A stretch of DNA of 64,000 nt. Origin: DASVFB01 sp963766345. Its GTDB lineage: Bacteria; Actinomycetota; Thermoleophilia; Gaiellales; Gaiellaceae. Made by a program: the position numbers and the translations under genes. Positions 22,873 through 32,234 of the stretch are shown here, piece after piece; within the stretch, counting starts at the first letter, position 1; the number at the start of each line of letters is the position of its first letter. Under the pieces are notes generated by a model. That model saw only the letters and a list, made by a program, of their open reading frames with translations, did not search any database and was not told the origin of the DNA. Location of the stretch: the NCBI GenBank assembly GCA_963766345.1, contig CAVXZL010000012.1:310001-374000 (forward strand). Reading direction: 5' to 3'.

Positions 22873-25800
22873 ATGGCCATGGTCGTCTGCGCCAAGTGCG
22901 CACAGGAGAACCCCGAGGGCTTCCGCTTCTGCGGCCGCTGCGGCGCCGCGCTGGCGGCGGAGCCCGCACGCGAGGAGCGGAAGGTCGTGACCGTCCTCTT
23001 CACCGATCTCGTCGGCTTCACGGGCCGTTCCGAGCGGCTCGATCCCGAGGACGTCCGCGCGACGCTGTCCCCCTACTACACGCGCCTCCGCAACGAGATC
23101 GAGCGGCACGGCGGCACCGTCGAGAAGTTCATCGGCGACGCGGTCATGGCCGTGTTCGGCGCTCCGGCCGCCCACGAGGACGACCCCGAGCGGGCTGTGC
23201 GCGCGGCGCTGGCCATTCGCGACGCGGTCGACGACCTCGACCTTCGCACGGCCGTGAACACGGGCGAGGCGCTCGTCTCGCTCAGCGCGCGGCCGACCGA
23301 GGGCGAGGCGATGGTCTCCGGCGACGTCGTGAACACCGCAGCGCGGATGCAGACGGCCGCACCGATCAACGGCGTTCTCGTGGGAGACGCCACGTATCGC
23401 GCGACGCGGAACGTGATCGAGTACCGGAAGGCGGAGCCCATCCAGGCCAAGGGCAAGGCCGAGCCGGTGTCGGTCTGGGAGGCGGTCGCGGCGCGGGCGC
23501 GGTTCGGCGACGACGTCGCCGAGCGGCTGACCACGTCGCTCGTCGGCCGCGAGCGCGAGCTCGGGGCACTCGTGGACGCGCTCGAGCGCTCGCGGCGCGA
23601 GCTCGCACCGCAGCTCGTCACCCTCGTCGGCGTGCCGGGCATCGGCAAGAGCCGCCTCGTCGCGGAGGTGTTCCAGGTCGTCGACCGCGACGAGGCGCTC
23701 ATCTGGTGGCGGCAGGGGCGCTCGCTCCCGTACGGGGAGGGGCTGAGCTACTGGGCCCTCGGCGAGATCGTGAAGGCCCAGGCGGGAATCCTCGAGACCG
23801 ACGAGGCTGATGCCGCCGAGGCGAAGCTCGCGTCGCTGCTCGACGACCTCGTCGCGGACGCGGCCGAGCGCGACTGGATCGGCGGGCACGTGCGCCCGCT
23901 CGTCGGGCTCGGCGCGGCGGACGGCGCCGGCGGCGACCGGCGCTCGGAGGTGCACTCGGCGTGGAGGAGGCTGCTCGAGGCGCTCGCCGAGCAGCGCCCG
24001 CTCGTCCTCGTCTTCGAGGACCTCCACTGGGCCGACGACGGGCTGCTGGACTTCGTGGACTACCTCGCCGAGTGGACCGGCGGCGTGCCGATGCTGATCC
24101 TCGCGACCGCGCGGCCCGAGCTCCTCGACCGGCGACCCGGCTGGGGCGGCGGCAAGCGGAACGCCACGACGCTCTCGCTCGCGCCGCTCTCGCGCGACGA
24201 GACGGCGCGCCTGCTCGGGGAGCTGCTGGAGCAGACGCTGCTGCCGGCGGAGATCCAGTCGCAGGTGCTGTCCCGCGCCGAGGGCAACCCGCTCTACGCG
24301 GAGGAGTACGTCCGCATGCTCCAGGACCGCGGCTTCCTCGTCCGGCGCGACGGCACGTGGCGGCTCGAGCGTGAGGGCGACCTGCCGCTGCCGGAGACCG
24401 TCCACGGGATGATCGCGGCGCGGCTCGACGCGCTCTCGCGCGACGAGAAGGCGCTCGTCCAGGACGCGGCGGTCATCGGCAAGGTCTTCTGGCCCGGCGC
24501 GGTCGCGGCGATGGGCGACCGCTCGCCGTTCGCGCTCGAAGACCCGCTGCACGCGCTCGAGCGCAAGGAGTTCATCCGGCGCGAGCGCCGCTCGGCGGTC
24601 GCCGGCGAGACGCAGTACGCCTTCCTGCACGCGCTCGTCCGCGACGTCGCGTACGGGCAGATCCCGCGCGGGCAGCGCGTCGACAAGCACCGGCTCGCGG
24701 CGGAATGGATCGAGGCGCTGTCGCACGAGCGTTCCGAGGACCGGGCGGAGATGCTCGCGCATCACTATCGGCAGGCGCTGGAGATTGCGCGAGCCGCCGG
24801 CGTGGACGACACGCCGTTGCGCGCGCCGGCGCGGCAGGCGCTCGTCGAAGCGACGGAGCGCGCGAGCAGGCTCTACGCGATCCGGGCGATCATCGACTTC
24901 GGCGAGGCCGCCCTCGAGCTGACGAGCGAGGACGACGCTGCGCGACCACTGCTCGAGTTCCGCCTCTTGCAGGCGTACCACCCGCTCGGCGAGCACCGGC
25001 TCGACCTCGGGCTTTCCGCGCTCGATGGCTTTCTCGCCCAGGGAGACGTCGAGTCGGCTGCGCTCGTGGAGACGCTGCTCGCGCGCCTGTACTGGCTTCG
25101 CGGAGACGCTTCGACGGCGGATGCGCACCGCGACCACGCTGTCTCGCTCGTCGCGAACCGGCCGCTGTCCTTCGCGAAGGTTCGCGTGCTTGCCCAACAG
25201 GCGCGCAACCATGCCGTCAGCGGCTTTCCCACCGACGCCGTGGACCTGGCCGAGCAGGTTCTGCCCATGGCGAACGAGCTCGCGAGCGACGAACTCATAG
25301 CGCACGTCCTGAATACGCTGGGGATGGCGCGAGCCAGCCTCGGGGACCCGGCCGGCCTCGAGGACCTGCGTCGCTCGGTGGAGTTCGCCGAGGCGTCCAA
25401 TTCGCCGGACCTGATCCACACGACCCTGAACAACTTCGCGAACAGCCAGTGGCGACTCGGCGACCTCGACGGCGCCACTGAGACGCTCGCACGCGCACGC
25501 CGGATGAACGAGCGATTCGGTGCGGCCGCGGGACTGAAGTGGCTCGACGTCGAGGACATGCTCGACAATGAGCTGCGCGGAAACTGGGACGAGGCGCTGA
25601 AGCGTGCGAACGCGTTCCTCGAGACGCTCAGCGGCACGCACGACTATCTCGAGGGGACGGCACGCGACGTCCGTATGCTCGTCGCCCTCGGGCGCGGCGA
25701 GGTCGCGTCCGCCGAGGCGGACTCGGCACTGCTGCTCGAGCACGCACGGGAAGTGACCGGTGAGGGGCTGCCGCCGGCGCTCGCCGACGCAGCACGCGCC

Positions 25801-26235
25801 TATGCCGCCGCCGGACGCCGTGGCGAAGCCGACGAACTGCTCGACGAGTTGTTCCGCGACCACGCGGACAACCTCGGGACGCAGTGGCTGCGCGAGCTAC
25901 CGCACCTCCTCGCGGAACTCGGCCGCGGCGGCGACTACATCCTCGCGGCCGAGACCGCACGGCCGTCACCGTGGCTCGAGGCGGGTCGCCTCGTCGCTCG
26001 GGGCGCATATGCCGAGGCGGCCGACGCCTACGGGCGGATCGGCGCACGCGCGACGGAGGCCTGGTCGCGGCTGCTCGCGGCCGAGTCGTCCGGAGATCGC
26101 GCGCAGGCGCAGCGGGCGCTCGACTATTTCGCTTCCGTGCGCGCCGCGCCTTTCATGCGTCGCTGCGACGCAGCGCTCGGCTCGGCGGCTCAGGCCGCGT
26201 CAGGCGGCATCGGACCGAGCGCCTCGATCTCGTAG
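22873..26235 (+). CDS. Class III adenylate/guanylate cyclase with AAA-type ATPase and TPR-like region
   Basis: A 1120-residue soluble signalling protein. It has an N-terminal zinc ribbon (CAKC, CGRC), then a class III cyclase catalytic domain (about 35-200) with metal Asp in VLFTDLVGFT, EKFIGDAVMAVFG and the transition-state Asn/Arg in GDVVNTAARMQ. An ATPase follows with Walker A GVPGIGKS (about 255) and Walker B VLVFEDLHWAD, as in bacterial signal-transduction ATPases, then a long helical TPR-like part. This architecture is common in actinobacteria. Product (cAMP or cGMP) is not certain from sequence. ATG 22873 or 22879. Two cNMP-binding proteins are encoded within 10 kb. Confidence 0.88.
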   Translation: MAMVVCAKCAQENPEGFRFCGRCGAALAAEPAREERKVVTVLFTDLVGFTGRSERLDPEDVRATLSPYYTRLRNEIERHGGTVEKFIGDAVMAVFGAPAAHEDDPERAVRAALAIRDAVDDLDLRTAVNTGEALVSLSARPTEGEAMVSGDVVNTAARMQTAAPINGVLVGDATYRATRNVIEYRKAEPIQAKGKAEPVSVWEAVAARARFGDDVAERLTTSLVGRERELGALVDALERSRRELAPQLVTLVGVPGIGKSRLVAEVFQVVDRDEALIWWRQGRSLPYGEGLSYWALGEIVKAQAGILETDEADAAEAKLASLLDDLVADAAERDWIGGHVRPLVGLGAADGAGGDRRSEVHSAWRRLLEALAEQRPLVLVFEDLHWADDGLLDFVDYLAEWTGGVPMLILATARPELLDRRPGWGGGKRNATTLSLAPLSRDETARLLGELLEQTLLPAEIQSQVLSRAEGNPLYAEEYVRMLQDRGFLVRRDGTWRLEREGDLPLPETVHGMIAARLDALSRDEKALVQDAAVIGKVFWPGAVAAMGDRSPFALEDPLHALERKEFIRRERRSAVAGETQYAFLHALVRDVAYGQIPRGQRVDKHRLAAEWIEALSHERSEDRAEMLAHHYRQALEIARAAGVDDTPLRAPARQALVEATERASRLYAIRAIIDFGEAALELTSEDDAARPLLEFRLLQAYHPLGEHRLDLGLSALDGFLAQGDVESAALVETLLARLYWLRGDASTADAHRDHAVSLVANRPLSFAKVRVLAQQARNHAVSGFPTDAVDLAEQVLPMANELASDELIAHVLNTLGMARASLGDPAGLEDLRRSVEFAEASNSPDLIHTTLNNFANSQWRLGDLDGATETLARARRMNERFGAAAGLKWLDVEDMLDNELRGNWDEALKRANAFLETLSGTHDYLEGTARDVRMLVALGRGEVASAEADSALLLEHAREVTGEGLPPALADAARAYAAAGRRGEADELLDELFRDHADNLGTQWLRELPHLLAELGRGGDYILAAETARPSPWLEAGRLVARGAYAEAADAYGRIGARATEAWSRLLAAESSGDRAQAQRALDYFASVRAAPFMRRCDAALGSAAQAASGGIGPSASIS

Positions 26236-26342
26236 CCGCGCGGATAGGTGCGGTGACGCAACTGCGTGCGTAGCTTGGGCTTGTGCGCGTCGCGTTCGGG
26301 ATCGAGCGTCAGGATCTCGCGCAGCCACGGCGACGTTCGCAC
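26190..26342 (-). CDS. Possible small protein overlapping the cyclase 3' end
   Basis: A 50-codon frame from GTG 26342 to TGA 26190 with coding-like codon use, reading RTSPWLREILTLDPERDAHK and ending LGPMPPDAA. It overlaps the last 46 bases of the cyclase antisense. It may be a genuine short gene or the tail of a decayed one; no Shine-Dalgarno or family match. Confidence 0.35.
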   Translation of the reverse strand: MRTSPWLREILTLDPERDAHKPKLRTQLRHRTYPRGYEIEALGPMPPDAA

Positions 26343-26368
26343 TCGCCCATTCTCGCCATGACCGTTCG

Positions 26369-26401
26369 GGACATGGCCGGGGTCTGACCCCAGCCATGTC
26401 C
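26369..26401. repeat. Dispersed palindromic repeat, copy 1
   Basis: A 33-base near-perfect palindrome with 16-base arms around one T; core GGGGTCTGACCCC, arms opening GGACATGGC. One G/A difference (a G-U pair in RNA). Similar units stand at 26517-26543 and 40183-40209, in intergenic DNA. Confidence 0.75.
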
Positions 26402-26516
26402 GTCGCGGCCGTGTCAGGCGTGCCGAAAGCGTGACAATCCTTCAACGGTTCGGCGGCCCGCTGCACCGGCACGTCTTTGGTCGAGCGGCGCAGCCGTCCA
26501 CCACGCCTCGGCGGGC

Positions 26517-26543
26517 CATGTCCGGGGTCTGACCCCAGACATG
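26517..26543. repeat. Dispersed palindromic repeat, copy 2
   Basis: CATGTCCGGGGTC, T, GACCCCAGACATG: 13-base arms with one mismatch, directly before the stop of the kynureninase-like gene (26545). It may terminate that operon. The stretch 26343-26516 between the two copies shows no gene I can support. Confidence 0.75.
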
Positions 26544-26544
26544 T

Positions 26545-27690
26545 CTAGAACCGAGCTGTCGCTCCGAGCCAGCGTTCGTGCGCGCCCGTCGCGAGAACGT
26601 CCGCGACCTGGTCGAGCACGTGCTCGAGCTCGTCGTCGCTCGTGAAGTAGTGCGGGCCGAGGCGGATGCCGGCGTCCGGACGGAAGTCGCAGAGGATCTG
26701 CCGCTCGGAGAGCTCCTTGTGCACCGCTTCGAAGTCCGGCACGTTGACGGTGACCGTGCCGCCGCGGCGCTCCGGCTCGCGCGGGGAACGCACGCCGAAC
26801 CCCCGTGCGTCCGCGCCGTCGATCAAGAGCTGCGTCTGTCGCAGCGAGTTCGCGCGGATCCGCTCGACGCCGATCTCCTCGATCAGGTCGTAGCCGGGCG
26901 TGCACGCGTAGAGCGCGGGAACGTTCGGCGTCCCCGTGAGGAAGCGCGCGATCCCGTCCGCGTACTCGAGCTCGGGCTCGAACGCGAACGGCCTCGCGTG
27001 CGCCTGCCAGCCGGTCACGGCCGGCTCGAGCCGCTCGATGAGATCCGGCCGGACATACAGCCAACCCGCACCCGGGCCGCCGCAGAGCCACTTGACCGAG
27101 CCGCCGACGGCGAAGTCGACGTCGAGCGCGGTGACGTCGAGCGGCACGCAGCCGGCGGACTGGTACGCGTCGAGCACGACGTACGCACCCGCGGCGTGCG
27201 CGGCGGCGACGATCCGCTCGACGTCCTGGATCTCGGCCGACTTGAAGAGCACGTGCTGCACGGGCACGAGCAGCGTCCGCTCGTCGATCGCGGCCACGAC
27301 GTCGTCGGTCGCGACGACCTCGAGGTCGTCCCGTGCCTGGTAGACGTAGCGCACGCTCGGGAAGTTCTCGCGCTCGTAGACGATGCGGTTTCGCACGCCG
27401 GGCCGCTGAAAGCACGAGAGGACGACCGCCTCGGCGATCGAAACGTTCTGGTGCATGCAGACGGTGCCGGGAGGCGCTCCGACAATGCGCCCGATCTGGT
27501 CGCCCACGGTGAGCGGGGTCGTCCACCAGCCCTCGCCCCACGCGCGGATGCCGCGCTCCGCCCACGTGCGCGCATACTCGGCGACGCGCTCTGCCACGGC
27601 AGCGGGCATCGCGCCGAGCGAGTGGTTGATCAGGTACGTCGTGTGCTCGAGGATCGGGAAGCGGTCGCGGTACGCGAGCAACTCCGTCAT
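26545..27690 (-). CDS. Kynureninase-like class V PLP enzyme
   Basis: A 381-residue fold-type I PLP enzyme of the aminotransferase class V/kynureninase group. DAYQSAGCVPLDVTALDVDF contains the PLP-binding Asp and Gln-type residues, and GGSVKWLCGGPG holds the Schiff-base Lys. Kynureninase hydrolyses kynurenine or 3-hydroxykynurenine to anthranilates and alanine; the family also includes cysteine desulfurase-like and isopenicillin-epimerase-like enzymes, so substrate is open. ATG start overlaps the hydrolase stop (ATGA). Last gene of a five-gene operon. Confidence 0.75.
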   Translation of the reverse strand: MTELLAYRDRFPILEHTTYLINHSLGAMPAAVAERVAEYARTWAERGIRAWGEGWWTTPLTVGDQIGRIVGAPPGTVCMHQNVSIAEAVVLSCFQRPGVRNRIVYERENFPSVRYVYQARDDLEVVATDDVVAAIDERTLLVPVQHVLFKSAEIQDVERIVAAAHAAGAYVVLDAYQSAGCVPLDVTALDVDFAVGGSVKWLCGGPGAGWLYVRPDLIERLEPAVTGWQAHARPFAFEPELEYADGIARFLTGTPNVPALYACTPGYDLIEEIGVERIRANSLRQTQLLIDGADARGFGVRSPREPERRGGTVTVNVPDFEAVHKELSERQILCDFRPDAGIRLGPHYFTSDDELEHVLDQVADVLATGAHERWLGATARF

Positions 27691-28526
27691 CGGAGGATGA
27701 ACTCGCGGATGACCGCGACGGCCTCCTCCGGTCGATCGCGGAACACGCCGTGGCCGGCGTCCTCGAAGATGCGCACCTCGGCCTGCGGGATCGCTGCCGC
27801 GATGTCCTGCGAGTCGGCGACGGGCGTGATCGGGTCGAGTTCGCCGCCGATGACGAGCGTCGGGCAGCGAATGCTCGGCAGCTCCGGGAACAGGTCGACG
27901 TCGAAGCCCTCGTTGCGGAAGAAGTGGTTGCCGACCTCGAGCTTCAGCCGCGTGCGGGCGATCACATCGTGATCCATCGGCGTCGTGTTGTAGACCGGCA
28001 GGCAGACGCGCAGGAACTCCTCGGACGTCTCGTCGGTCAACTCACGGAAGTGCCGCTCGGCGACCTCGCGCACCTCGGGGCCGCCGAGTCGCTCGAACAT
28101 CGGGAACGCGCGATCCGGGCGGAACTTCGCGAGGCTGCTCGACACGATCAGCTTCGACGGCAGGTCCGGGTACCGGGCGGCCACGGCGAGCGCGACGACA
28201 CCGCCGAACGACTGGCCGAGGATCATCGGCTGCTCGAGCTCGAGCGCCTCGCAGAACGCCGCGATGTCCGGGACCCAGTGGTCGAGGTTCCACTGCGCGC
28301 TGTCGTCGCCGTCGCTGCGTCCCTGCCCGCGGTGGTCGAGCAGGACGAGCTGCGCGACGTCCGCGAGCGGCTCGAAGATGCTCGCGAGCCCGGTGTGGTC
28401 GAAGCCGGGCCCGCCGTGGAGGATGAGCAGCGTCGGACGCTCGCGCATCGCCGGGCCTTCGGGCACGAGCTTCCTGCCGATCGTCTCGAAGAAGATGCGC
28501 GTTCCGTCGGGCAGCGCGACTCTCAA
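27687..28526 (-). CDS. Alpha/beta hydrolase (proline iminopeptidase-like)
   Basis: A 279-residue alpha/beta hydrolase with the oxyanion-type motif LHGGPGFDHTG, the nucleophile elbow GQSFGG (Ser), the acid in GGELDPITP and His in DAGHGVF. HGGPG is typical of proline iminopeptidases and related amidases or epoxide-type hydrolases. TTG 28526 overlaps the SRPBCC stop (TTGA). Cytoplasmic. Position in an operon with a kynureninase-like enzyme suggests amide or ester cleavage in a catabolic route. Confidence 0.8.
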   Translation of the reverse strand: MRVALPDGTRIFFETIGRKLVPEGPAMRERPTLLILHGGPGFDHTGLASIFEPLADVAQLVLLDHRGQGRSDGDDSAQWNLDHWVPDIAAFCEALELEQPMILGQSFGGVVALAVAARYPDLPSKLIVSSSLAKFRPDRAFPMFERLGGPEVREVAERHFRELTDETSEEFLRVCLPVYNTTPMDHDVIARTRLKLEVGNHFFRNEGFDVDLFPELPSIRCPTLVIGGELDPITPVADSQDIAAAIPQAEVRIFEDAGHGVFRDRPEEAVAVIREFILR

Positions 28527-28924
28527 CGTTCCGCGAACTCCTTCAGCTTCTCGAGCGTCGTGCGCACCTCGTGATGGGCCGTCGACTTGACGAGCGGTCC
28601 CGCGAAACGCGCCGCGCCGCGCAGCTCGACGTCGAGCGAGAACTTCACCGCCGTCCCGTCTCCGGCACGATCGAGATCGAAGGTCGCACGCGCCTTTGCC
28701 GGCCCGCCCTCGGACGAGAGCACGAGACGCCGCGGCGGATCGTCCTCGAGGATGAAGAACTCGAGCGTCTGGCGCTTCCCGGCGACGCGGCGAACCTCGG
28801 TACCGGCCTGAACGTCGACCGACTCGAGCGACGGCTGCCACTCGGGCGCGCGCTCGAGATCGCGAACGATCGCGTACACGAGCTCCTGCGGCTTCCCGAT
28901 GTCGATCGAGTCCTCGAACTTCAC
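28523..28924 (-). CDS. SRPBCC (START/Bet v1-like) domain protein
   Basis: A 133-residue helix-grip fold protein: VKFEDSIDIGKPQELVYAIV opens the first strand and helix, then a small beta sheet with QTLEFFILEDDPPRRLVL, ending in a long amphipathic helix LEKLKEFAER. Such proteins bind hydrophobic ligands or act as polyketide-type cyclases. GTG 28924 overlaps the stop of the ornithine cyclodeaminase-family gene (GTGA). Ligand unknown. Confidence 0.78.
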   Translation of the reverse strand: MKFEDSIDIGKPQELVYAIVRDLERAPEWQPSLESVDVQAGTEVRRVAGKRQTLEFFILEDDPPRRLVLSSEGGPAKARATFDLDRAGDGTAVKFSLDVELRGAARFAGPLVKSTAHHEVRTTLEKLKEFAER

Positions 28925-29862
28925 AGCTCGATCTCCCGCCCCGCTCCGCGCTCCGCGGCCGCACGCATGACGAGCGCCGCGGCCGCCGCGTCCATCACGC
29001 CGACGCCCACCGACTTGTAGACGGTCACCTGCTCTGCGTTCGTGCGCCCGGGCTGCTTGCCGGTGAGCACCTCGCCGAGCTCCGTGAGTCGCTCGGGATC
29101 GATCCCGCGGAGGTCGTTCGCCCCGGCGGGGAAAGGCGCGAGAACCGCGTCGCGCGACTCGACGAAGACCGCGGCGTCGGCGACGAGCCTCTGCTCGAGC
29201 TCGGCGCCGTCGGGATTGACTCCGACCGAGGTGACGTGCGCTCCCGGCTTCAGCCACTCGTGCCGCACGACGGGGTCGGGCGCGTGGGTCGTCGCGCACA
29301 CGACGTCCGCGCCGCGCACGGCCTCCTCGAAGGAGTCGACGGCGACGCCCCGGACTTCCGCCGCGAGCGCCTCCGCCTTCGCGCGGTCGCGGCCGGCGAT
29401 CCTGATCTCGTCGAAGGACCGAACGCGCGACACGGCGCGCGCGTGCGTTCCCGCCTGCACTCCCGTTCCGCACACCGCGAGCACTCGCGCATCCTCGCGC
29501 GCGAGCAGCCGCGCCGACAGCGCCGACCCGGCCGCCGTCCGCGTGGCGGTGATGTACGTCCCGTCCATGAGCGCGGTCAGCGCGCCGCGCTCCGGATCGA
29601 AGACCGCGATCGCTGCCTGGTGCGTCGGAAGGTCGGTGCCGGCGTTGCCCTCGAACAGCGTGACGAGCTTCGTCTCGAGGATCTTCGACGACGGGAGATA
29701 GGCAGGCATCGTGCCGAGCAAACCGTGCCCGGAGAAGGCGGCCACGCGCTGGGGCATCGACGCCCGCCCCTCGCTGAGGTCGACGAACGCGTCCGCGAGA
29801 GCGTCGACGAGCGCGTCGAGATCGAGCAGCGCCTCGACGTCGTCGCGGGTCAGGACCAGCAT
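28921..29862 (-). CDS. Ornithine cyclodeaminase/mu-crystallin family protein
   Basis: A 313-residue NAD(P)-dependent enzyme. The N-terminal substrate domain has MPQRVAAFSGHG and ETKLVTLFEGN, the Rossmann part VLAVCGTGVQAGTHARAV, and SVGVNPDGAELEQRL, all usual for this family, whose members include ornithine cyclodeaminase, alanine and ketimine reductases. Substrate cannot be set by sequence alone. ATG start lies 4 bases from the epimerase stop. Confidence 0.85.
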   Translation of the reverse strand: MLVLTRDDVEALLDLDALVDALADAFVDLSEGRASMPQRVAAFSGHGLLGTMPAYLPSSKILETKLVTLFEGNAGTDLPTHQAAIAVFDPERGALTALMDGTYITATRTAAGSALSARLLAREDARVLAVCGTGVQAGTHARAVSRVRSFDEIRIAGRDRAKAEALAAEVRGVAVDSFEEAVRGADVVCATTHAPDPVVRHEWLKPGAHVTSVGVNPDGAELEQRLVADAAVFVESRDAVLAPFPAGANDLRGIDPERLTELGEVLTGKQPGRTNAEQVTVYKSVGVGVMDAAAAALVMRAAAERGAGREIEL

Positions 29863-29866
29863 CGCG

Positions 29867-30886
29867 TCAGGAGACCTTCTTCAGCCAGCCGAGCGCCTGC
29901 TGGTTCCACGGGACGCGGTGCGTGACGCCGGCTCGCTTCATGCGGGCGCGGTTGGCCGCGTACCAGTCGTAGTTCTCGACAAGCGTGTCGACGTTGGACT
30001 TCGTCGCGTGCCAGCCGAGCAGGCGCTCGGCTTTCGACACGTCGACGAACGAATCGCGCGACGCCGTCTTGTAGTGCCACTCGCCGAGCGGCGAGAGCCG
30101 CGCGAGCTCGAGCGCGCGCAGCGCGAACTCGGCCGGACGCGCGGGGACAGGGCGCAGGCGCGCCGCCGTTCCCGCGTGCGCGATCAGCGCCTCGAGGTCG
30201 CTGCGCACGGTGCCGAACTCCGTCGCGCCGACGTTGAAGACCTCTCCTGCGACGTCCGCCTCGCAGGCGCGCGCGACGGCGTCGACGAGGTCGCCTACGG
30301 CCAGGAGCTGGTAGCGATTCGTCCCGTCGCCGAGCACGTAGATCCGGCGGCCGTCGCGGATCCAGTCGAAGAGGATCTCGAACACGCCGAGGCGCTCCGG
30401 GCCGAGGAACGTCTTCGGCCGGATCACGACGGACTCGAGGGGCGACGCCGCGACCAGCCGCTCGCACGCGATCTTCGACTCGCCGTACGGGCCGACGCCG
30501 ACGAGCGGCGCGTCCTCGCTGAGCGGGTGCACCTTCGGCACGCCGTAGACCGCGGTCGACGAGATGTAGACGACGCGGCGCACGCCCCCGTCGCGCGCGG
30601 CCGCGAGCAGCGTCGCGGTGCCGTCGACGTTCACGGACATGATCTCGCGGCGCGAGCCGCGGATCGGCAACGCCGCCGCCGCGTGGATCAGGACGTCGGC
30701 GCCGTCACACAGCTCGCGGGCCGGCGCGGGGTCGCGCATGTCGCCGCGCACCTCGGTGACGTCGCGTTCCACCGCGTCGTCGATCGGCACGACGTCGAGC
30801 GTGCGCACGCCGTCGCCGCGCGCGACGAGGAAGCGCGCGAGGTGCAGGCCCAGAAAGCCGGCGCCTCCGGAGATGGCGTACGTCAT
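29867..30886 (-). CDS. NAD-dependent epimerase/dehydratase (extended SDR)
   Basis: A 339-residue extended short-chain dehydrogenase/reductase. SGGAGFLGLHLARFLVARGD is the GxxGxxG NAD-binding turn, VYISSTAVYG gives the Ser, and YGESK the catalytic Tyr/Lys pair. Family members epimerise or dehydrate sugar nucleotides or oxidise 3-beta-hydroxy sterols. First gene of the minus-strand operon ending at 26545. Confidence 0.85.
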   Translation of the reverse strand: MTYAISGGAGFLGLHLARFLVARGDGVRTLDVVPIDDAVERDVTEVRGDMRDPAPARELCDGADVLIHAAAALPIRGSRREIMSVNVDGTATLLAAARDGGVRRVVYISSTAVYGVPKVHPLSEDAPLVGVGPYGESKIACERLVAASPLESVVIRPKTFLGPERLGVFEILFDWIRDGRRIYVLGDGTNRYQLLAVGDLVDAVARACEADVAGEVFNVGATEFGTVRSDLEALIAHAGTAARLRPVPARPAEFALRALELARLSPLGEWHYKTASRDSFVDVSKAERLLGWHATKSNVDTLVENYDWYAANRARMKRAGVTHRVPWNQQALGWLKKVS

Positions 30887-30926
30887 CGGAACGAGCGTAA
30901 CCTCGCGCCCCCGACGGCGTAGGTCG

Positions 30927-32234
30927 CTATCGGTGGACCGTAACGGCTTCCGTCGGCCGCGGCACGGGCTGCGGCGGCGGCTTCGAGTCGACGAGCACCG
31001 CAGCGGCGAGGAGGACCGCCATCCCGACGGAGGCCTCCCCGAGGAGGCTGCGCGAGAGCTTGTTCGCGAGCGGATGCCCTCGCTCCACGAGCGGCCGGCC
31101 GACCAGGTGGTGCAGGCCGCCCCACGCGAGCGCGACCGAGACGAGTGACAGCTTCACGAGCAGGACGTGGCCGTAGTCCTGCGTCCAGAGATCCGAGAGC
31201 TTCGGCAGGCGGAGGATGCTGAGGTAGACGCCGGCGGCGACGAGCAGCGCGATCAGCACCGGTGCCAGCCGGGCGTAGCGCAGGAACGCCTGCCTGCGGA
31301 GCTCCGGCGCGAGCGGCCACACGACGAGCGCAAGCTGCACGAGGCCGCCGAGCCACAGGCACGCCGCGGAAAGATGAACCCAGTCCGCGAGCTCGGACTT
31401 CCACGACGAGCCCGCGTCGGCGGCCGAGTGCCCGGACAGCGAAAGCCCCGAGGCGAACACGAGGGCGAGCGCGAAGGCGATCCAGAGCAGCACGCGCCGT
31501 TCGAGCAGCCACGCGAGGTAGAGCGTTGCCGCCACGAGCGAGAAGCCGAGCGTCATCGCGATGAACGCGGCGCCGAAGCGCGTCCCGCCCGCGACCGGCG
31601 ACAGATCGCCGTACAGCAGTCGCTCGAACGGAAGCTGCAGCGCGTCCTCCGCGCGGAGAAGGAACGCGACGATGCCGACCTCGAGCACCGCGACGACGCC
31701 GAGCCCCGTCACCTTGTAGAAGCGCGACTCGGCGCGCGCGGGCAGGGGGCCGCGCACGATCAGGAGCCGGAACCCGAGTCCGCCGATCAGCAGCATGAGC
31801 GCGAGGAAGTAGGCCCAGCGCACGACGTGCTCGGTGCGCGTCGGGCCGGACGCGCCGTACGCCTCCGTCGGCGGCGGCGCTGCGACGCCGACGCCGAACG
31901 TCCAGACGCCCGAGACGACGTGCCCGTCGGAAGAGACCGCGTGCCACCGCACGGTGTAGGCGCCGCGGGGAAGCGAGCGCAGCCGCGCCGACATCACGTG
32001 CGCGTCGGCGCCGTTCCGCGTGACGCCGGAGACGACGGTTCCGGACGCCGACTGGACGACGATCGAGTTCGGCAGCGCCTTGACGCCCTGGTCGAAGTGC
32101 ACCCAGACCGTCCGCGGCCCGCGCTCGAGGCGCTCCCGGTACGACGGCTGCGTCGCACGCACGCTTGCATGCGCGAATGCGACGCCCGGTAGCGCGAGCG
32201 CCAGGAGCGCGACGGCGACGAGCGCCTTCCTCAT
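30927..32234 (-). CDS. CopC-CopD fusion, copper uptake/resistance
   Basis: A 435-residue protein. A signal peptide (MRKALVAVALLALALPG) should expose His at mature residue 1 (HASVRATQPSY), the Cu(II)-binding N-terminus of CopC domains. The CopC beta barrel extends to about residue 115 (HAVSSDGHVVSG). The CopD-like membrane part follows with eight or so helices and His-rich segments. Similar to Bacillus YcnJ and Pseudomonas CopCD, which import or handle copper. ATG start overlaps the preceding gene's TGA (ATGA). Confidence 0.85.
   Translation of the reverse strand: MRKALVAVALLALALPGVAFAHASVRATQPSYRERLERGPRTVWVHFDQGVKALPNSIVVQSASGTVVSGVTRNGADAHVMSARLRSLPRGAYTVRWHAVSSDGHVVSGVWTFGVGVAAPPPTEAYGASGPTRTEHVVRWAYFLALMLLIGGLGFRLLIVRGPLPARAESRFYKVTGLGVVAVLEVGIVAFLLRAEDALQLPFERLLYGDLSPVAGGTRFGAAFIAMTLGFSLVAATLYLAWLLERRVLLWIAFALALVFASGLSLSGHSAADAGSSWKSELADWVHLSAACLWLGGLVQLALVVWPLAPELRRQAFLRYARLAPVLIALLVAAGVYLSILRLPKLSDLWTQDYGHVLLVKLSLVSVALAWGGLHHLVGRPLVERGHPLANKLSRSLLGEASVGMAVLLAAAVLVDSKPPPQPVPRPTEAVTVHR

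Noticed and set aside
22588..25863. A 1091-codon open frame antisense to the cyclase gene
   Set aside because: Low-complexity Arg/Glu/Val-rich product mirroring the GC3 pattern of the sense gene; no domain, and the sense frame has a complete cyclase/ATPase architecture.
26343..26516. Possible gene between the two palindrome copies
   Set aside because: No frame shows a family motif, ribosome site or consistent codon bias beyond the short 26190-26342 candidate.
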